Source: Clostridia bacterium
GTDB lineage: Bacteria; Bacillota; Clostridia; Christensenellales; DUVY01
NCBI GenBank assembly: GCA_026001225.1
Contig: BNZQ01000019.1
Coordinates: forward strand, 1-34,921
Length of the DNA stretch: 34,921 nucleotides
Direction: 5' to 3'
Shown piece by piece: positions 7,629-14,616 of the stretch (the first letter of the stretch is position 1; every line of letters begins with the position of its first letter). The translations under genes and the position numbers were made by a program. The notes beneath the pieces were generated by a model. The model did no database searches. It saw only the letters and a list, made by a program, of their open reading frames with translations, and was not told where the DNA came from.

Positions 7629-8099
7629 ATGCAAAACGAATTTGCGGAACGCAACAAACGCTATCTCGAATATGTCGAGATCAAAAGCCCCAAAACGTCG
7701 CCGTGGAAATCGCTGTTCTTCGCCTTTTTGATCGGCGGATTGATCTGCTGCATGTCGCAGGCATTCACCGATATCCTGCCGCTGATCTTTAAGGGCATGA
7801 CCTTGGAGGACGCGAAAACGTGGTCGCTGATGCTCACGGTGACGTTGGCGATCCTGTTGACCGCGATCGGTGTGTTCGACGATATCGGGCATATCGCGGG
7901 CGCGGGTACGTTTCTGCCGATCACGGGCTTTGCGAATTCGATCGCCAGCCCCGCGATCGAATACAAGGCCGAGGGCCTGACGTTCGGCGTCGGTGCGAAA
8001 ATGTTCTATGTCGCCGGCCCCGTCATCGTCAACGGCGTCGTCTATTCGATTTTGGGCGCGCTGTTGAATTATTTGATCTACGGCGTTATCTTTAAATAA
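7629..8099 (+). CDS. spoVAC: Stage V sporulation protein AC
   Basis: A membrane protein of 156 residues, part of the SpoVA channel that takes dipicolinic acid into the forming spore and releases it at germination. SpoVAC is known from other species as a mechanosensitive component. After a polar N-terminus with PKTSPWKSLFFAFLIGG come several membrane segments and the conserved GVFDDIGHIAGAGTFLPITGFANS. A strong GGAGG (7617-7621) with 7-nt spacing sets the start. spoVAD and spoVAE follow in order; spoVAA, AB and AEA/AF are not present here. A repeat element begins on its stop codon. Confidence 0.96.
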   Translation: MQNEFAERNKRYLEYVEIKSPKTSPWKSLFFAFLIGGLICCMSQAFTDILPLIFKGMTLEDAKTWSLMLTVTLAILLTAIGVFDDIGHIAGAGTFLPITGFANSIASPAIEYKAEGLTFGVGAKMFYVAGPVIVNGVVYSILGALLNYLIYGVIFK

Positions 8100-8249
8100 C
8101 TGAAAACTGAAAAGTGAAAACTGAAAATTAAGGATCTGCCGCGAAAGAACCTTTATTATGCTATAAGTTCCTTACCCGCCGACAAGCCGTCTTTACGGAT
8201 ATTCGACCGAAATTTTCACTTTTCAGTTTTCACTTTTCACTTTTCAGTT
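8098..8249 (-). repeat. GAAAACTGAAAAGTG-bordered element, copy 1
   Basis: Both ends carry short tandem units of the type CTGAAAACTGAAAAGTG (8098-8129) and their complement (8213-8249), so the element can form a large hairpin. The roughly 85-bp middle reappears, in the opposite orientation, at 27204-27377, including the stretch CTTATAGCATAATAAA. The element overlaps the TAA of spoVAC and fills the gap between spoVAC and spoVAD. Confidence 0.8.
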
Positions 8250-8264
8250 AAAAAGGAGCTAACT

Positions 8265-9341
8265 ATGCGCGAACGTTTAAACCAAACGATTCAATTTCCC
8301 AACCGCCCCAAGGTGATCGGGCGCCACGCGGTCGTGGGGCCGAAGGAGGGCGGGGGGCCTTTAAAGGAATACTTTAAAGATGTTCTGAAAGACGACAAAT
8401 GGGGTGAAAAGACCTTTGAAAAGGCCGAGAAAAAGATCATGGAGCACGCAGTCTTTGCGGCGATCGAGAACGCCAAGGTCAGCTTGGACGAGGTGGACGT
8501 GCTGTTTTCGGGCGATTTGCTGAACCAAATCATCAGCTCGTCCTTCGTGGCGCGCCGCTTCAACACGTCCTATATCGGGCTGTACGGCGCGTGCTCGACG
8601 ATGGCCGAAAGTTTGGCGTTGGGCGCGTCGATCGTCAACGCGGGTTATTTCAAGACGGTCGCGTGTGCCACGGGCAGCCACTTTTCCACCGCGGAACGGC
8701 AGTACCGCGGCCCCTTGGAGCTTGGCAACCAACGCCCGCCCTACGCGCAATGGACAGTGACGGCGGCGGCTTGCACGGTGTTGTCCTCATCGGAGGAGAA
8801 CGGAAATGCGAATAAAATCGGTAAAAACAGCGGCGCGAACGAAAAGAATACCGTCGGAAACGGGAAGCCGGCACAAATCGCCGTGACGGGCGCGACGTTC
8901 GGCAAGGTGGTCGATTACGGCGTGACCGATATCAACAACATGGGGGCGGCCATGGCGCCCGCGGCGATGAAAACATTGGTCGCGCACTTTGAGGACACGG
9001 GGCGGAACGCTGACGATTATGATTTAATTGCGACGGGAGACCTCGGCAAACTCGGTTCGGATATCTTGCGCGACCTGTGCGGCGAAAAGGGAATCAATCT
9101 CGGCCCGAACTATCATGACTGCGGCGCGATGATCTTTCCGTTTTCGGACAGCGTTTGTCAGGGCGGGAGCGGCTGCGGCTGCGGCGCGGCGATACTGAAC
9201 ACGTATATTATGGACAAAATGGAGGCGGGGGCGTTCAAAAAAGTGCTCTTTATCGCCACAGGCGCGTTGATGAGTCCCACGACCGCGTATCAGGGGGAGA
9301 GCATTCCGTCGATCGCCCACGCCGTCGTGCTTGAAGCATAG
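8265..9341 (+). CDS. spoVAD: Stage V sporulation protein AD
   Basis: A thiolase-fold protein of 358 residues, known in Bacillus to bind dipicolinic acid as part of the SpoVA uptake machine. Recognisable segments include KVIGRHAVVGPKEGGGP near the start, LFSGDLLNQIISSSF, YGACSTMAESLALGA and the C-terminal GCGCGAAILNTYI and ALMSPTTAYQGESIP. The start has AAGGAG 9 nt upstream. It is about 20 residues longer than usual because of a low-complexity Asn/Gly/Lys insertion (about residues 183-206) between two conserved blocks, probably a surface loop. Confidence 0.96.
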   Translation: MRERLNQTIQFPNRPKVIGRHAVVGPKEGGGPLKEYFKDVLKDDKWGEKTFEKAEKKIMEHAVFAAIENAKVSLDEVDVLFSGDLLNQIISSSFVARRFNTSYIGLYGACSTMAESLALGASIVNAGYFKTVACATGSHFSTAERQYRGPLELGNQRPPYAQWTVTAAACTVLSSSEENGNANKIGKNSGANEKNTVGNGKPAQIAVTGATFGKVVDYGVTDINNMGAAMAPAAMKTLVAHFEDTGRNADDYDLIATGDLGKLGSDILRDLCGEKGINLGPNYHDCGAMIFPFSDSVCQGGSGCGCGAAILNTYIMDKMEAGAFKKVLFIATGALMSPTTAYQGESIPSIAHAVVLEA

Positions 9342-9408
9342 CGGCGGATATGCGCCGTTACGTTCCAAGTCTAAACCGTTAGAAATCAATTAAAATGAGG
9401 TAAAAGAT

Positions 9409-9777
9409 ATGGACACATTTTTTAAATACCTATTGGTCTTTGCGATCGGCGGCGCGTTCTGCCTGATCGCGCAAATCCTGATCATCCGCACCAAATTGAC
9501 CAGCGCGCGGATATTGGTCATTTTTCTGATCGCGGGCATTCTGCTCGAATCCTTGGGCGTGTTTAAATATATCGGCGAGGTCGGCCGGGCGGGCGCGTCG
9601 ATTCCGATCATCGGCTTCGGCAGCTCGCTGGCAAAGGGCGCGATCGAGGCGTTCAAGGAAAAAGGAATTTTGGGTCTCTTTACGGGCGGCCTGACGAAAA
9701 CCTCGGCGGGCATCGCCGCGGCGGTGTTTTTTTCCTATATCGCCGCCCTGTTCGTTTCTCCGAAAACGAAGAAGTAA
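9409..9777 (+). CDS. spoVAE: Stage V sporulation protein AE
   Basis: A membrane protein of 122 residues, the third member of the core SpoVA channel. The N-terminal FAIGGAFCLIAQILI, the middle LESLGVFKYIGEVGRAGASIPIIGFGSSLAKGAIEA and the C-terminal hydrophobic stretch are typical. A GAGG motif precedes the ATG. The gap from spoVAD is 67 nt and the gene is very probably in the same operon. The next gene has its own vegetative promoter, so the spoVA unit likely ends here, though I see no clear terminator. Confidence 0.95.
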   Translation: MDTFFKYLLVFAIGGAFCLIAQILIIRTKLTSARILVIFLIAGILLESLGVFKYIGEVGRAGASIPIIGFGSSLAKGAIEAFKEKGILGLFTGGLTKTSAGIAAAVFFSYIAALFVSPKTKK

Positions 9778-9815
9778 AGCGGACGCGGGAATAACGCGTT
9801 CGGCAAGGAAGTTCC

Positions 9816-9844
9816 TTGACAAAACGAATGAAAAAGTGTACAAT
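9816..9844 (+). promoter_or_regulatory. Sigma-A promoter of the lipoprotein protease
   Basis: A perfect TTGACA (9816-9821), 17-bp spacer and TACAAT (9839-9844). The start codon at 9869 is preceded by GAGGAG, so this transcript has a normal short leader. Confidence 0.85.
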
Positions 9845-9868
9845 GAAGGTGATGAGGAGAATTTTTTC

Positions 9869-10882
9869 ATGAAAAAAACCATAAAAACAACCGTCGTCAT
9901 TTTTTTCGTTTGTCTCGGATTATTTGTGTTTTCCGCTTGCGGCTTGTCCGAAATTTCACAGGATACCGGATTGGAGGATAAAATCAACGCCTTGCAGGAG
10001 CGCGTATCCGGTTTGGAAACCGAAAACGGGGAGCTGAACGACAAGGTAACCGGCTTGCAGACCGAGAACAAACAGCTGAAAGAGCGGATAGAGGTATTCC
10101 GTCATGACGGTTCGGCCGATTCGATCGTCTATAATTTAAACTATTCGACCGATGAGGATTATTTGATCGGCTTGACCGACAGTGTGATCGGCGCGTGTGT
10201 CGAAGTATACGGCTCGAATGCGACGGCCGCGGCGGCGGGTTCCGGCGTGATTATTCACACCGATAAAGATAGAAACGAGACCTATATTTTAACCAATAGC
10301 CACGTGGTGACCGCTAAAAACGGCACGGCCGGCAGGACGCAAGATACCGTATATACCAAAATCGAGGTTCGCTTTTTCGGAACGGCGACGACTCAAAGGT
10401 ACGCGGCGTCGCTAGAAGCGCGCAGCGACTCATGGGACGATAAAAACGATCTCGCTCTCCTGAAAGTTGCCTATTACGGCGAGGATCATCATTCCGTACG
10501 GTTGTATACGGGCGCGCTGAAATACGCTCAACGCGTTTTGGCGATCGGCAACGGGCAGAATTTGGGCACGTCGGTGTGCGACGGGATTATCAGCAATCCT
10601 TCGGTCTTTTTTTCCGACAGCGGCAGCTTGACCGGCGAGCTGATTCAAATCACGGCGGGCGTCAACTCCGGCAACAGCGGCGGTGCGTTGTTCGATATGA
10701 ACGGTTATCTGATCGGCATCAACACCTTAAAGCTGGTCGGGTCCGTCGCCCGCGGCGCAACGGGCAATGCATCCACGGTCAACGTGTTTGCCGACAATAT
10801 CAGCTTTTCGTTGCCCGTTTCCAATCTAATTGCATTTACGTCCGATAAGGAATTTTTAGAATTGTTGGAAACCGTAAGTTAG
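9869..10882 (+). CDS. Trypsin-like serine protease, lipoprotein with coiled coil
   Basis: A 337-residue surface-anchored serine endopeptidase of the trypsin/HtrA fold. The signal sequence ends in lipobox FSAC with C24. Residues about 35-75 form heptad-like leucine/glutamate repeats (a coiled coil, perhaps for oligomerisation). The protease domain follows: catalytic His145 in TNSHVV, Asp194 in KNDLALLKV and Ser270 in GNSGGALF. Unlike DegP/HtrA there is no PDZ domain; the protein ends soon after the catalytic domain. It has its own sigma-A promoter and follows spoVAE, but nothing ties it to sporulation. The ATG at 9869 has GAGGAG at good spacing. Confidence 0.88.
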   Translation: MKKTIKTTVVIFFVCLGLFVFSACGLSEISQDTGLEDKINALQERVSGLETENGELNDKVTGLQTENKQLKERIEVFRHDGSADSIVYNLNYSTDEDYLIGLTDSVIGACVEVYGSNATAAAAGSGVIIHTDKDRNETYILTNSHVVTAKNGTAGRTQDTVYTKIEVRFFGTATTQRYAASLEARSDSWDDKNDLALLKVAYYGEDHHSVRLYTGALKYAQRVLAIGNGQNLGTSVCDGIISNPSVFFSDSGSLTGELIQITAGVNSGNSGGALFDMNGYLIGINTLKLVGSVARGATGNASTVNVFADNISFSLPVSNLIAFTSDKEFLELLETVS

Positions 10883-10901
10883 GGCGCGTTTGGCACATCT
10901 T

Positions 10902-10922
10902 AAGAAAAAACGGATTTTTCTT
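10902..10922 (+). terminator. Possible A/T-rich terminator hairpin
   Basis: AAGAAAAA (10902-10909) pairs with TTTTTCTT (10915-10922) around the loop ACGGA and is followed by CTCGTTTT. The stem contains almost no GC, so it is a weak candidate. Its place between the protease gene and the pheS promoter fits a terminator. Confidence 0.35.
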
Positions 10923-10932
10923 CTCGTTTTAA

Positions 10933-10961
10933 TTGTCTATTCTTTTAAAATGTGATATACT
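10933..10961 (+). promoter_or_regulatory. Promoter of pheS, with an almost absent leader
   Basis: TTGTCT (10933-10938), a 17-bp spacer and TATACT (10956-10961). The pheS ATG is at 10971, so the predicted 5' leader is at most about 3 nt. No T-box leader can exist here, although many Firmicute phenylalanyl-tRNA synthetase genes have one. Confidence 0.7.
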
Positions 10962-10970
10962 TTTTCCATT

Positions 10971-12026
10971 ATGGAAATGGAAAAGGAAATCTCGGCCATC
11001 GTCACGGACGCGGAAAACGCCGTCCGCGCGGTGGATGTCAAGGACGTTGAAACGTTGCCCCATAGGGTGGACGATTTAAAAGCGAAGTATTTCGGCAAAA
11101 ACAGCGAGATCAACAACATTTACCGCCTGATGAAGGACGTCGCACCCGTCGACCGGCCCGCTTTCGGGAAATTGGTCAACGACGCGAAACGGCAAATCGA
11201 GGACCGCATTCTTTCCTTTCAGGCGTCCTGCGACGAGCTCGTTTTGCGGTTCCGTTTGAGCGCGGAGCAAATCGATATCACCCTGCCGGGCAGGGGCGCG
11301 GTCAAGGGTGCGCTGCATCCGCTGACGTTGACGCGCAACCTGTTGACCGATTATTTTATTTCCTTGGGCTTCGAGGTGACGGACGGCCCCGAAATCGAAA
11401 CCGATTATTACAATTTTGAGGCTCTTAACACGCCCGCCGACCATCCCGCGCGCGACGCGCAGGACACCTTTTATATCGAGGGCGGCGAAGGCAAATTTTT
11501 GTTGCGTTCGCAGACCAGCGCGGCGCAGATCCGCGTCATGGAAAATAAAAAGCCGCCGATCAAGATGATCTCGCCGGGCCGCGTGTACCGCGCCGACGAG
11601 GTGGACGCGACGCATTCGCCGGTCTTTCATCAGCTCGAAGGGCTTGTGGTGGACAAGGGGATCACCATGTGCGATTTGAAGGGGATTTTGGACGCCCTCG
11701 CAAAGCGTTTGTTCGGGGAAAGCGTTAAGACGCGGTTTCGCCCTTCATTTTTTCCGTTCACCGAGCCGAGCGTAGAGGTGGACGCGTCCTGCGTCAAGTG
11801 CGGCGGCGCGGGCTGTAAGGCGTGCCGCGGCGCGGGCTGGATCGAGGTTTTGGGCGCGGGCATGGTCAACCGCGCGGTGTTGCGCAATTGCGGCATCGAT
11901 CCCGCCGTTTATTCGGGCTTCGCGTTCGGCGTCGGCATCGACCGCATCACGAATTTGCTGTACGGGATCAACGATATGCGCGTTCTGTTCGAAAACGACG
12001 TGCGTTTTTTAAAACAATTCAGATAG
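10971..12026 (+). CDS. pheS: Phenylalanyl-tRNA synthetase alpha subunit
   Basis: The catalytic subunit of the alpha2-beta2 enzyme that charges tRNA-Phe. It has 351 residues. The N-terminal helical arm (about 1-100) binds tRNA. Class II motifs follow: LTRNLLTDYFISLGFEVTDGPEIETDYYNFEALN, LLRSQTSAAQIR (motif 2) and GFAFGVGIDRITNLLYG (motif 3). A small Cys-rich stretch, CVKCGGAGCKACRGAGW, is common in this family. Translation starts essentially at the mRNA 5' end with no Shine-Dalgarno sequence. pheT follows after 143 nt that contain two hairpins. Confidence 0.97.
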   Translation: MEMEKEISAIVTDAENAVRAVDVKDVETLPHRVDDLKAKYFGKNSEINNIYRLMKDVAPVDRPAFGKLVNDAKRQIEDRILSFQASCDELVLRFRLSAEQIDITLPGRGAVKGALHPLTLTRNLLTDYFISLGFEVTDGPEIETDYYNFEALNTPADHPARDAQDTFYIEGGEGKFLLRSQTSAAQIRVMENKKPPIKMISPGRVYRADEVDATHSPVFHQLEGLVVDKGITMCDLKGILDALAKRLFGESVKTRFRPSFFPFTEPSVEVDASCVKCGGAGCKACRGAGWIEVLGAGMVNRAVLRNCGIDPAVYSGFAFGVGIDRITNLLYGINDMRVLFENDVRFLKQFR

Positions 12027-12034
12027 AAATCCGT

Positions 12035-12061
12035 AGGGGCTGACAGCGTGTGTCAGCCCCT
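12035..12061 (+). other. Strong 11-bp hairpin between pheS and pheT
   Basis: AGGGGCTGACA (12035-12045) pairs perfectly with TGTCAGCCCCT (12051-12061), loop GCGTG. It lacks a following T-run, so it is not a classical terminator. The sequence resembles the GTCGGCCCCTACGG string near 24933, so it is probably another piece of dispersed repeat DNA. It might also stabilise the pheS mRNA 3' end. Confidence 0.6.
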
Positions 12062-12116
12062 GCAAGTGGCGGTCGGCAACCGTCCGAAAGAAACGGATAA
12101 AAGTTTTTAGAAAGGG

Positions 12117-12153
12117 TGCGGAAAAATCTTTTGTGCAAAAAAGTTTTTCCGCA
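12117..12153 (+). repeat. Short palindrome upstream of pheT (GGAAA-type family)
   Basis: TGCGGAAAAATCTTTT pairs with AAAAAGTTTTTCCGCA, with one mismatch. It shares its pattern, a G-rich base, AAACTTTTT arms and their complement, with palindromes at 22305-22338 (before folD) and 31687-31714 (inside thiN). It lies 16 nt before the pheT start. Confidence 0.6.
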
Positions 12154-12169
12154 AAATAAGAAAGAGAAT

Positions 12170-14569
12170 ATGAAATTACCTGTAAATTGGTTGCGCGAAT
12201 ACGTCGATATCGGCAGTATTACTCCCGAAACGCTTGCGGATAAGCTCCTCAACGCGGGCTTCGAGGCGGAGGGGATCGAACGTCTCGATAAGGGAATGCG
12301 CGGGATCGTCGTCGGGAAAATCCTGAAACTGACCCGCCACGAGAACGCGGCGCGCCTGCAAGTCTGCGAAATAGATATCGGGCGGAAAACGCCCGTTATC
12401 ATCTGTACGGCGGCGACCAACGTGTTCGAGGGCGCGTCGGTACCCGTGGCGACCGACGATTCGGTTTTGGCCGACGGCGTCAATATCCGCGCGACCGATA
12501 TGCGCGGCGTGCGATCGTGCGGAATGCTGTGTTCGGGGCACGAGCTGGGGATCGACGATTCGGTTTATCCGGGCGCGGAGGTCGACGGCATTATGATCCT
12601 GCAAGAGGAATATTTGCCCGGCTCGGACATATTGGAAATTTTGGGACTGAACGACGTTGTGTTGGATATCTCCGTGACCGCCAACCGTCCCGACTGCCAA
12701 TGCGTCTACGGCATGGCGCGCGAAGTCGCCGCCTTACTTGAGCGGCCCCTGAAACCGCTTGCGTTGGATTTTGCCGTCGCGGATTCCGAAGGCGCGTCCG
12801 ACGCGGCCGGAATCAATATATCGGTGGAAAATAAAACGCTCTGCCCGCGCTATATGGCGCAGGCCGCGCGGGATATCAAAATCGCTCCGTCGCCCGCGTA
12901 TATCCGTCACCGCTTACACGCTTGCGGGATACGCCCGATTAACAATATCGTGGATATCACCAACTACGTTTTGTTGGAGGTCGGTCAGCCCTTGCACGCT
13001 TTCGATACCGCGCTGATCGGCGGCAAAAAAATTATTGTCCGCAACGCCGCGCCGGAAGAAACAATCACCGCGTTGGACGGTAAGGAATATACGTTGAAGC
13101 AATCCGTGTTGATAATCGCCGACGCCGAAAAGCCCGTGGCGATCGCAGGCGTGATGGGCGGCGAATACAGCGGTATCAACGAAAGCACCGTTGAAATTCT
13201 GATCGAGTCCGCGCGGTTCGACCGCGGCTCCGTCCGCGCCACAAGCCGCGCTTTGGGCCTGCGGAGCGATTCCTCGGCGCGTTACGAAAAGGGCGTGGAT
13301 CAAGCCTCGCCCGAAATCGGCCTTTCCCGCGCGCTTCATTTGATCGGGGAACTGCAATGCGGCGCACTCTTGCCGCGTGTGGCGGATATCGGCGGCGCGC
13401 CCGCGAAAAGGACGGCCGTTTTCCCCGTCAATGAGATCGCCCGCGTGTTGGGAGTAGCGGTTTCCGCGAAGGTCGTTTCCGACGTCTTAAACCGCCTTTC
13501 CGTACCGCATAAAATCGCGGGAGGAGTTTTACGGGTCGAAATACCGCCTTACAGGGGCGATATTATTGACGGGGCGGATATAGCAGAGGAGGTAATTCGC
13601 GTTTGGGGCTATGATAAATTGAAGCCGAGGCTCATGAAAAAGGCGCGTCCTACGATCGGCGGCAAGCCCGAAATTCTGCGTTGCTCCGACCGTTTAAAAT
13701 CGTTATTGACGGGACTCGGCGCGTTGGAAATTTCGACGTATTCGTTCATCCCGCCGTCGTCCAACCAACGCCTGATTTTAAAGAGCGCGGGCGACGCCTT
13801 CTATTCGCACATTCAAATCGCAAACCCTCTCGGCGAGGAATTCAGCGTCCTGCGCGCCAATCTCGCGCACGGTGTTCTGACCGCGGCGGAATACAATTTA
13901 AAGCACAAGAACGCCGCCTTCCGCCTGTTCGAATACGGACGCTCGTATAAAAAGGCCGACGGTAAAAACTCGTTTCGCGAAACGAACAAAATCGCGGTCG
14001 CCGTCACGGGGCAGGGCGAGGACTTTTTCACGCTGAAAGGGATCGTCGGGGAAATCGGCGCGGAATACAGAACGGTGTTTGAATACAAACGCTCGGCTTT
14101 GCCGTTCCTGCATCCGGGCAAGAGCGCGGTTGTTTTACTGAACGGTGAGCCGATCGGTTATATGGGCGAAATACACCCGATCGCGGCCAGGAATTACGGC
14201 CTGACACAAAATCTTTATTTGACGGAATTAGACTTCGACGCGGTCGCGGCGCAATACGACGGGAAATTCACGGCGCGCGAGCTGCCCAAATTCCCCGCGG
14301 TGGAACGCGATCTCGCGTTGGTGATGGATATGGATGTCGAGGTGGGCCGCCTGATCGCCGCCCTGAAAAAGGCCGACCCGCTGATTGAGGACATTCAACT
14401 TTTCGATCTCTATCAGGGGCCGCAAGTGGCGGACGGACAAAAGAGCGCGGCGATCCGCATCGTCTTACAGGACTATACGGCGACGCTGACCGACGAGCGC
14501 ATCAACGCGGTGACGGCCGTCGTTTTACAGGCGGCGGAGAAAGGGTTCGGCGCGGTGTTGCGGAATTAA
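12170..14569 (+). CDS. pheT: Phenylalanyl-tRNA synthetase beta subunit
   Basis: The tRNA-binding and editing subunit, 799 residues, the standard length. Order of domains: N-terminal MKLPVNWLREYVDI; an OB-fold tRNA-binding domain (about 40-150); the B3/B4 editing domain (about 210-400, with HAFDTALIGG and GVMGGEYSGINESTVEILIESA); the B5 domain; a catalytic-like core; and a C-terminal FDX-ACB anticodon-binding domain with FPAVERDLALVMD. I start at ATG 12170, where the family match begins; the frame continues upstream through the palindrome. The Shine-Dalgarno sequence is weak (AAGAAAGAGA). polA follows after 47 nt. Confidence 0.97.
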   Translation: MKLPVNWLREYVDIGSITPETLADKLLNAGFEAEGIERLDKGMRGIVVGKILKLTRHENAARLQVCEIDIGRKTPVIICTAATNVFEGASVPVATDDSVLADGVNIRATDMRGVRSCGMLCSGHELGIDDSVYPGAEVDGIMILQEEYLPGSDILEILGLNDVVLDISVTANRPDCQCVYGMAREVAALLERPLKPLALDFAVADSEGASDAAGINISVENKTLCPRYMAQAARDIKIAPSPAYIRHRLHACGIRPINNIVDITNYVLLEVGQPLHAFDTALIGGKKIIVRNAAPEETITALDGKEYTLKQSVLIIADAEKPVAIAGVMGGEYSGINESTVEILIESARFDRGSVRATSRALGLRSDSSARYEKGVDQASPEIGLSRALHLIGELQCGALLPRVADIGGAPAKRTAVFPVNEIARVLGVAVSAKVVSDVLNRLSVPHKIAGGVLRVEIPPYRGDIIDGADIAEEVIRVWGYDKLKPRLMKKARPTIGGKPEILRCSDRLKSLLTGLGALEISTYSFIPPSSNQRLILKSAGDAFYSHIQIANPLGEEFSVLRANLAHGVLTAAEYNLKHKNAAFRLFEYGRSYKKADGKNSFRETNKIAVAVTGQGEDFFTLKGIVGEIGAEYRTVFEYKRSALPFLHPGKSAVVLLNGEPIGYMGEIHPIAARNYGLTQNLYLTELDFDAVAAQYDGKFTARELPKFPAVERDLALVMDMDVEVGRLIAALKKADPLIEDIQLFDLYQGPQVADGQKSAAIRIVLQDYTATLTDERINAVTAVVLQAAEKGFGAVLRN

Positions 14570-14616
14570 ATTAAGAAGAAGCAAAAAGATTGCCTTTTAC
14601 CTTTTACTTCAATAAA

